Positions 59,389-64,000 of a DNA stretch of 64,000 nucleotides are shown in pieces. The notes under the pieces were generated by a model. The model worked only from the letters and a program-made list of their open reading frames with translations, did not search any database and had not been told where the DNA came from. Source of the DNA: Acidipropionibacterium jensenii DSM 20535 (GTDB lineage Bacteria > Actinomycetota > Actinomycetes > Propionibacteriales > Propionibacteriaceae); assembly GCF_000425285.1 (NCBI RefSeq), contig NZ_AUDD01000006.1, positions 62,001 through 126,000 of the forward strand, in the 5' to 3' direction. Each line of letters begins with the position of its first letter. Positions within the stretch are counted from its first letter, which is position 1. A program made the position numbers and the translations under genes.

Positions 59389-59971
59389 TCCTCGGGTCGG
59401 AGAATCCGTCGGCGGCGGCCAACTGCCCGACCCCCGAGACGCTCATCCAGCTCGTGGGACTGGAGACGTAGACGGTCTCGGTCTGCGAGGAGATGTTGCG
59501 CACCCACGGCATCGACATCGTCTGGTCCGCCCAGTCGGAGATCCTCGCCGCCGAGATCCTGCCGGACCGCAGTCGGCCGTCGTTGGTCGTCGACCCCGGC
59601 GAGGATCCGCCGGCGGGGCACTTCACGACGCTCGACCCGGCGCTGGGGGTCGAGGACTTCTCATTCCATGAGGAGACGGTCGGGGTCGAGGAGTTCTGGT
59701 CGGGCTGGGCCATCTGCGAGTTCCCGCTGTCGGGACGCAGGATCAGCCACCCCACCAGAACCAGGATCAGAATGACGACGAGAGCACCCAGCACGGCGCG
59801 CACCGGCCCGCCCCCGGGGCGAGAAGGACCGTCGCCGGTCTGGCGCAGAGGGTTGTCGGGGGCCTGGCCCGGGGATCCATCGGCGGTCTGGTCCGTCCAG
59901 TCGGTTCCGTCGAACCATCGGAACCGTCCCGGTGTGCCATCGGGATCGGGGTACCAACCTGGTGGGGCCAT
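59087..59971 (-). CDS. DUF2510 membrane protein with C-terminal extracellular domain
   Basis: 294 residues from ATG 59971. The N-terminal MAPPGWYPDPDGTPGRFRWFDGTDWTDQT is the DUF2510 signature (GWYPDP, RWFDG--WT). A linker leads to one membrane helix (about 57-80, RAVLGALVVILILVLVGWLIL) and an outer domain of about 200 residues with two cysteines. DUF2510 is often a cytoplasmic binding module on actinobacterial membrane proteins; function unknown. TACACT seven bases before the ATG and no ribosome binding site suggest a leaderless message. Its 3' end is duplicated at 53281-53596. Confidence 0.85.
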   Translation of the reverse strand: MAPPGWYPDPDGTPGRFRWFDGTDWTDQTADGSPGQAPDNPLRQTGDGPSRPGGGPVRAVLGALVVILILVLVGWLILRPDSGNSQMAQPDQNSSTPTVSSWNEKSSTPSAGSSVVKCPAGGSSPGSTTNDGRLRSGRISAARISDWADQTMSMPWVRNISSQTETVYVSSPTSWMSVSGVGQLAAADGFSDPRTAARMMTECFASSQYYSGYTGSKVVSQQEFDRNGHTGWWVRTEIDVSIPNLPQVRGDVVDVVVMDTGQSDFMGVYFNSATIGDSARQKLVDAARESIQVS

Positions 59972-60064
59972 GTGGGCGAGTGTATGTGTCCTCGTCGTCG
60001 CCGACCCGGGGGTTGTGGGCATGTACGTTATGGGATTGCAACGAAGAGGCGGCAGACTGGCCCC

Positions 60065-61399
60065 ATGAGCAGGCAGACCGAGTTTGTCCTGCGTTCCATG
60101 GAGGAGCGCAATATCCGTTTCGTGCGACTGTGGTTCGCCGATGTCCTGGGTTCGTTGAAGTCGGTGGCGATTCCTCCCACCGAGGTCGAGGGCGCCTTAG
60201 CCGAGGGGGTCGGCTTCGACGGTTCGGCCGTCGAGGGCTACACCCGTCTCTCCGAATCCGACATGGTCGCCCACCCCGACCCGGCGACCTTCCAGATGCT
60301 GCCCTGGCGGCAGGGCACCGGCACCGCCCGGATGTTCTGCGACACCACGAACCCCGACGGGACGCCGAGCTACGTCGACCCGCGGTACGTCCTCAAGCGC
60401 ACCATGGACAAGGTCTCCGAGAAGGGGTTCACGTGCTACTGCCACCCCGAGATCGAGTTCTACCTGTTCACCGAGGCCCACAAGCCCGGCACCCGGCCGG
60501 TGCCGCTGGATGACGGCGGGTACTTCGACCACACCACCCTGGGGGCCGGCACCGACTTCCGCCGCGACTCCATCACGATGCTCGAGCAGATGGGCATCTC
60601 GGTCGAGTTCTCCCACCACGAGGCGGGCCCCGGCCAGCACGAGATCGACCTGCGCTACGCCGATGCGCTGACGATGGCCGACAACATCATGACCTTCCGG
60701 GTGGTGATCCGCGAGGTCGCCGCGCTGCGCGGGATCAGTGCCAGCTTCATGCCCAAGCCCTTCACCGACCACCCCGGTTCAGGCATGCACACCCACGTCT
60801 CCCTGTTCGAGGGGGACAACAACGCCTTCTTCGACGCCGCCGACGAGACCCGGCTGTCGACGATCGGCAAGCACTTCGTGGCCGGTCTGCTCCATCACGC
60901 CCCCGAGTACACCGCGGTGACCAACCAGTGGGTGAACTCCTACCGGCGTCTCAACGGCGGCGGCGAGGCGCCGAGCTACATCTGCTGGGGACGCAACAAC
61001 CGGTCGGCCCTGGTCCGGGTTCCCCTCTACAAGCCCAACAAGTCCGCCTCGGCCCGGGTCGAGCTGCGATCCATCGACTCGGCGACCAACCCCTACCTCG
61101 CCTACGCGATGATCCTGGCCGCCGGCATGTCCGGTATCGAGCACGAGATGGAGCTGCCCGAGGAGGCCTCCAACGACGTCTGGAAGCTCAGCAACCGGGA
61201 GCGGGTGGCGATGGGGATCCGTCCTCTGCCGACCAGCCTCGACGAGGCCATCCGCTGCATGGAGGACTCCGAACTGGTCGCCGACACCCTCGGCGAGCAC
61301 GTCTACGACTACTTCCTGCGCAACAAGAAGGCCGAGTACGACGAGTACCGCAACCAGGTGACGCAGTTCGAGCTGGACCGCTTCCTGCCGAGTCTGTGA
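60065..61399 (+). CDS. glnA2: Glutamine synthetase, GlnA2-type (GSI-alpha)
   Basis: 444 residues, matching the 446 of M. tuberculosis GlnA2. Motifs: GFDGSAVEGYTRLSESD near residue 49, EIEFYLF near 134, FSHHEAGPGQHEIDLRYADAL near 182, FMPKPFTDHPGSGMHTHVSL near 229, and NNRSALVRVP near 319. At the GSI-beta adenylylation site (Tyr in NLYDLP) this protein has NDVWKLS, so it lacks the tyrosine that GlnE modifies. The partly homologous GS of the main nitrogen pathway is probably elsewhere. The neighbouring glnE is the usual actinobacterial arrangement. Confidence 0.92.
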   Translation: MSRQTEFVLRSMEERNIRFVRLWFADVLGSLKSVAIPPTEVEGALAEGVGFDGSAVEGYTRLSESDMVAHPDPATFQMLPWRQGTGTARMFCDTTNPDGTPSYVDPRYVLKRTMDKVSEKGFTCYCHPEIEFYLFTEAHKPGTRPVPLDDGGYFDHTTLGAGTDFRRDSITMLEQMGISVEFSHHEAGPGQHEIDLRYADALTMADNIMTFRVVIREVAALRGISASFMPKPFTDHPGSGMHTHVSLFEGDNNAFFDAADETRLSTIGKHFVAGLLHHAPEYTAVTNQWVNSYRRLNGGGEAPSYICWGRNNRSALVRVPLYKPNKSASARVELRSIDSATNPYLAYAMILAAGMSGIEHEMELPEEASNDVWKLSNRERVAMGIRPLPTSLDEAIRCMEDSELVADTLGEHVYDYFLRNKKAEYDEYRNQVTQFELDRFLPSL

Positions 61400-61468
61400 C
61401 CCGTCTGCCGAGACAGCCCGCCGAGCCAGTCAGGAGGGCTGCCCCGGCGGGGTCGGCCGGCCCGCCGG

Positions 61469-62227
61469 TCAGCCCAGGTCGATGACCGGCAGCATCCGGG
61501 CCATCGCGTCGACGTGGGAGCCGGAGGCCTGAATCAGGCCCGCCTCGCGCACCTGCTGCCAGGTCGCCAGTCCGGTCGCCAACCGCACGAAGGTCGCCGG
61601 ATCGGTCTCGGCAACATTGGGCGGGGTCCCGCGGTGGTGGGACGGGCCCTGTCCGAAGGCCTCCAGCTGGACGGCGGTGGCCGGCGGCACCCGCATCTCG
61701 ATGGTCCGGCCGCCGAATCTGTCCCCGAGGACACCGGCCAGTCCGCGGGAGGCGGCGATGAGGCTGGTCCGGGGCATCTGGATCCCGGCCCCCAGACCGA
61801 TCGCACAGATCTCGATGGCGGCCGCCTCGAGCAGGGTCGAGGTGTCGACCGGCCCGGCGAGAGCCTGCACCTGGTCGGGCACCGGGGCGTCGAGGATCTG
61901 TGCCAGTCGCTGGTGCACCACCGCCAGCTGCGGGCCGAGGTCCCGGTCACCGGCTCCGGCGAACGCCCGGTCGGCGATCGCGGAGAGCTCGGCGCGACCG
62001 GCTTCCCCGGCGTCCATCAACTGCGTCAGACTCAGCGTCCCGGCCTGCTCCGAGCCGGACCGCCCCGAGTCGTCGAAGGACTGCACCACATCGGTCAGCA
62101 CCACCAGCAGCCGCGCGCCGGCCGGCCGGTCCGGATCGGCCCCCGCCACGGCGGCCGAGGCCTGCAGACAGGCCTGTGCGGTGCGCCTCACCTTGCGATC
62201 GATGCGTGTTCTGGGTTCGAGGGGCAT
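61469..62227 (-). CDS. Sterol-carrier-family-like protein
   Basis: 252 residues from ATG 62227. The C-terminal half, GRTIEMRVPPATAVQLEAFGQGPSHHRGTPPNV, ETDPATFVRLATGLATWQQ and LPVIDLG, matches the actinobacterial proteins annotated as sterol carrier family or maleylpyruvate-isomerase-like (SCP2-type hydrophobic pocket). The N-terminal half is alanine-rich and helical. The function in bacteria is unknown. It lies on the minus strand between glnA2 and glnE, splitting the usual pair. TAGCGT seven bases before the ATG hints at a leaderless transcript. Confidence 0.7.
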   Translation of the reverse strand: MPLEPRTRIDRKVRRTAQACLQASAAVAGADPDRPAGARLLVVLTDVVQSFDDSGRSGSEQAGTLSLTQLMDAGEAGRAELSAIADRAFAGAGDRDLGPQLAVVHQRLAQILDAPVPDQVQALAGPVDTSTLLEAAAIEICAIGLGAGIQMPRTSLIAASRGLAGVLGDRFGGRTIEMRVPPATAVQLEAFGQGPSHHRGTPPNVAETDPATFVRLATGLATWQQVREAGLIQASGSHVDAMARMLPVIDLG

Positions 62228-62308
62228 GACGGTGACGCTAGTCTCGGGTTCTGACAGTTCGCCAGCTCGACGATGAGCCGACGGACCGGCGAGACTCGAG
62301 GAGGCCCG

Positions 62309-64000
62309 ATGGACCGGACGACGACGATCGCGGCCGAGCTGGCCAGGCGTGGCGCCGCCGACGGCCCGCGCGCCGCCGGCCTCCACGACACGATCGCCCA
62401 GCTGCTCGATGCCGCACCGGAGTCCCTCGCCGCCTGGGAGGACCACCTGGAGGAGTGCGCCGACGTCGACATGGCGCTGTTCTCCCTGGTCGACATCGCC
62501 GAGGCCGCTCCCGGTGCCACCGCCGCCGCCCTGTCCGACGACGCCGTCGCGCGACGTCTGGTGCGGCTGCTCGGCGTCTCATCGGAACTGGGACGCCATC
62601 TCGCCAGTCATCCGGAGGATCTCGACCAGGTGGTCCGCGAGCCGGTGCGGATGCCCGCCGACCGGATCGCCGCCGACCTGCTCGCCGAGGTCGGGGCGGC
62701 GCCCGATGCCGACGGCTTCCTGGTCGCCGGCCAGGATCCCGCCCGGCAGACCGACCCCGACCGCGGCGCCGACCTCCTGAGACTGGCCAACCGGAGGCAC
62801 CTGGTGCGGATCGCCTCCCGCGATGTCGACGCCTCTGAGTGCGCCGAGATCCTCGACGACATCGCCGCCGAACTCGCCGACCTGGCCGATGCCATCATCG
62901 AGACCGCCCTGGCCCTGGCCCGCGCCCAGACCCCGGGACACCGCGACGCCCGGCTGGCCGTGGTGGCGATGGGCAAGTGCGGCGCCCAGGAGCTCAACTA
63001 CGTCTCCGACGTCGACGTCATCCACATCGCCGAACCCGCCCGGCCCGATGTCAGCACCGAGAGGGCCGTCACGGTGGCCGCGAAGCTGGCTGGCACCCTC
63101 ACCCGGATCTGTTCGGCCCGCTCGGCGGCCGGCACCATCTGGCAGGTCGACGCTGCGCTGCGACCCGAGGGCAATGCCGGCCCGCTGGTGCGCACCCTCG
63201 ACTCGATGGCCACCTACTACCGCAACTGGGCGAAGAACTGGGAGTTCCAGGCCCTCATGAAGGCCCGTCCGATGGCCGGGGACCGGGATCTCGGCGGCCA
63301 GTTCTGCGAGCTGGTCTCGCCGATGGTCTGGAGCGTTGGGGAGAAGGAGCAGTTCGTCGCCCAGACCCGCGCGATGCGCACCCGGGTGGTGTCCCTCATC
63401 CCGGCCCGGGAGAAGGACCGCGAGATCAAACTGGGCTCCGGCGGGCTGCGCGACGTCGAGTTCACCATCCAGCTGCTTCAGCTGGTCCACGGCCGCCACG
63501 ACGAGTCCCTGCGGCAACGATCCACCCTCCGGGCGCTGGCCGCGCTGGCCGCCGGCGGATACATCTCACGGGGGGACGCCGAGCATCTGGACACCGCCTA
63601 CCGTCTGGAACGGCTCATGGAGCACCGCCTCCAGCTCTTCCAGCTGCGCCGGACCCATCTGCTGCCCACCGATGAGGCGGGCCTGCGGCGTCTGGCCCGC
63701 AGCCTCGGGCTGCACACCCCCCAGGAGGTGACCGGGGTGTGGCGGGCCACCTCCCGGGCCGTCCTGCGGTCCCACAACCGGGTCTTCTACTCCCCGCTGG
63801 TCGAGGCGGTCGCCCGGATCCCCTCCCAGGAACTGCGACTCACCCCGCAGGCCGCCGAGGACCGGATGCGCGCCCTCGGCTTCGCCGATCCGCGCTCGGC
63901 CCTGCGCCACATCGAGGCCCTCACCCAGGGCACCACCAGGGCCAAGCGGATCCAGGCCCAGCTGATGCCGGTGATGCTGGAGTGGCTGGCCAACGGCCCC
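62309..64000 (+). CDS. glnE: Glutamine synthetase adenylyltransferase/deadenylylase, N-terminal part
   Basis: 564 codons to the window edge, open throughout; the full enzyme is about 1,000 residues, so the C-terminal adenylyltransferase half is missing. ATG follows GAGGAGG. The N-terminal nucleotidyltransferase domain has LAVVAMGKCGAQELNYVSDVDVIHIAEP near residue 213, whose D-x-D binds metal, then DAALRPEGNAGPLVRTLDSMATYY, and the helical linker LGSGGLRDVEFTIQLLQLVHG near 380. It controls glutamine synthetase by adenylating a tyrosine. Its substrate is probably a GlnA1-type enzyme outside this window, because the neighbouring GlnA2 lacks that tyrosine. Confidence 0.95.
   Translation, partial: MDRTTTIAAELARRGAADGPRAAGLHDTIAQLLDAAPESLAAWEDHLEECADVDMALFSLVDIAEAAPGATAAALSDDAVARRLVRLLGVSSELGRHLASHPEDLDQVVREPVRMPADRIAADLLAEVGAAPDADGFLVAGQDPARQTDPDRGADLLRLANRRHLVRIASRDVDASECAEILDDIAAELADLADAIIETALALARAQTPGHRDARLAVVAMGKCGAQELNYVSDVDVIHIAEPARPDVSTERAVTVAAKLAGTLTRICSARSAAGTIWQVDAALRPEGNAGPLVRTLDSMATYYRNWAKNWEFQALMKARPMAGDRDLGGQFCELVSPMVWSVGEKEQFVAQTRAMRTRVVSLIPAREKDREIKLGSGGLRDVEFTIQLLQLVHGRHDESLRQRSTLRALAALAAGGYISRGDAEHLDTAYRLERLMEHRLQLFQLRRTHLLPTDEAGLRRLARSLGLHTPQEVTGVWRATSRAVLRSHNRVFYSPLVEAVARIPSQELRLTPQAAEDRMRALGFADPRSALRHIEALTQGTTRAKRIQAQLMPVMLEWLANGP

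Noticed and set aside
1-64000. tRNA, rRNA and riboswitch genes
   Set aside because: Reading both strands by eye I found RNase P RNA only. I saw no tRNA T-loop/acceptor combinations or known riboswitch cores, but a covariance-model scan was not possible here.

Overview
The window is GC-rich chromosomal DNA (roughly 68-70% by eye) from an actinobacterium. It most resembles Propionibacteriaceae, perhaps an Acidipropionibacterium; the genus is inference from protein style and gene order, not from a marker gene. The central part follows the gene order of the Mycobacterium tuberculosis Rv1177-Rv1239c region: ferredoxin, dapC, dapD/dapE, LOG protein, DivIVA-domain protein, DUF3117, glgA/glgC, O-methyltransferase, tatB, mrp, DUF1003, MgtE/CBS protein and corA. 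It adds pntAB, dapA, a VKOR gene and several transporters.

Layout. 0-12.6 kb: end of ribulokinase, L-ribulose-5-phosphate 4-epimerase, transketolase, a proline/glutamine-rich membrane protein, a MarR regulator with its MFS exporter, proton-translocating transhydrogenase PntAB, a serine hydrolase and a VanW protein. 12.7-25.2 kb: ferredoxin and four genes of the succinylase diaminopimelate pathway (dapC, dapD, dapE, dapA), LOG, DivIVA and DUF3117 genes, the divergent glycogen pair glgA/glgC, VKOR, O-methyltransferase and tatB. 25.3-36 kb: mrp, DUF1003, MgtE-like/CBS, a general-stress-type protein, a CtaA-family protein, an aminopeptidase P, and a GABA-transaminase gene convergent with a nitrilase/amino-acid permease pair. 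36.1-41.1 kb: zinc-ribbon coiled-coil gene, RNase P RNA, a repeat-rich noncoding stretch, a duplicated-domain protein, corA and a rhomboid gene. 41.1-46.7 kb: a dpp-type peptide ABC operon preceded by a ten-residue leader peptide with four consecutive cysteine codons. 46.7-47.6 kb: methionine aminopeptidase.

47.6-59.4 kb is the accessory part: a two-component system, a decayed MacB-type permease end, a three-gene ABC system of unknown substrate, a truncated copy of a neighbouring DUF2510 gene, and an operon of secreted beta/gamma-crystallin-like protein, lipoprotein, MacA-like adaptor, ABC ATPase and MacB-like permease. A 316-bp direct repeat (two mismatches) brackets that operon, and possible transposase remnants lie at both decayed ends, so this stretch looks like a site of repeated duplication and decay. 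59.1-64 kb returns to core genes: the intact DUF2510 gene, a GlnA2-type glutamine synthetase, a sterol-carrier-like gene and the first 564 codons of glnE.

The most interesting candidates are the poly-cysteine leader (a likely cysteine-responsive attenuator of a peptide importer) and the crystallin/MacAB-like operon, which could be a secreted-toxin and self-protection system. Many genes have a -10-like hexamer 6-7 nt before the start codon and no Shine-Dalgarno sequence, which suggests leaderless transcripts.
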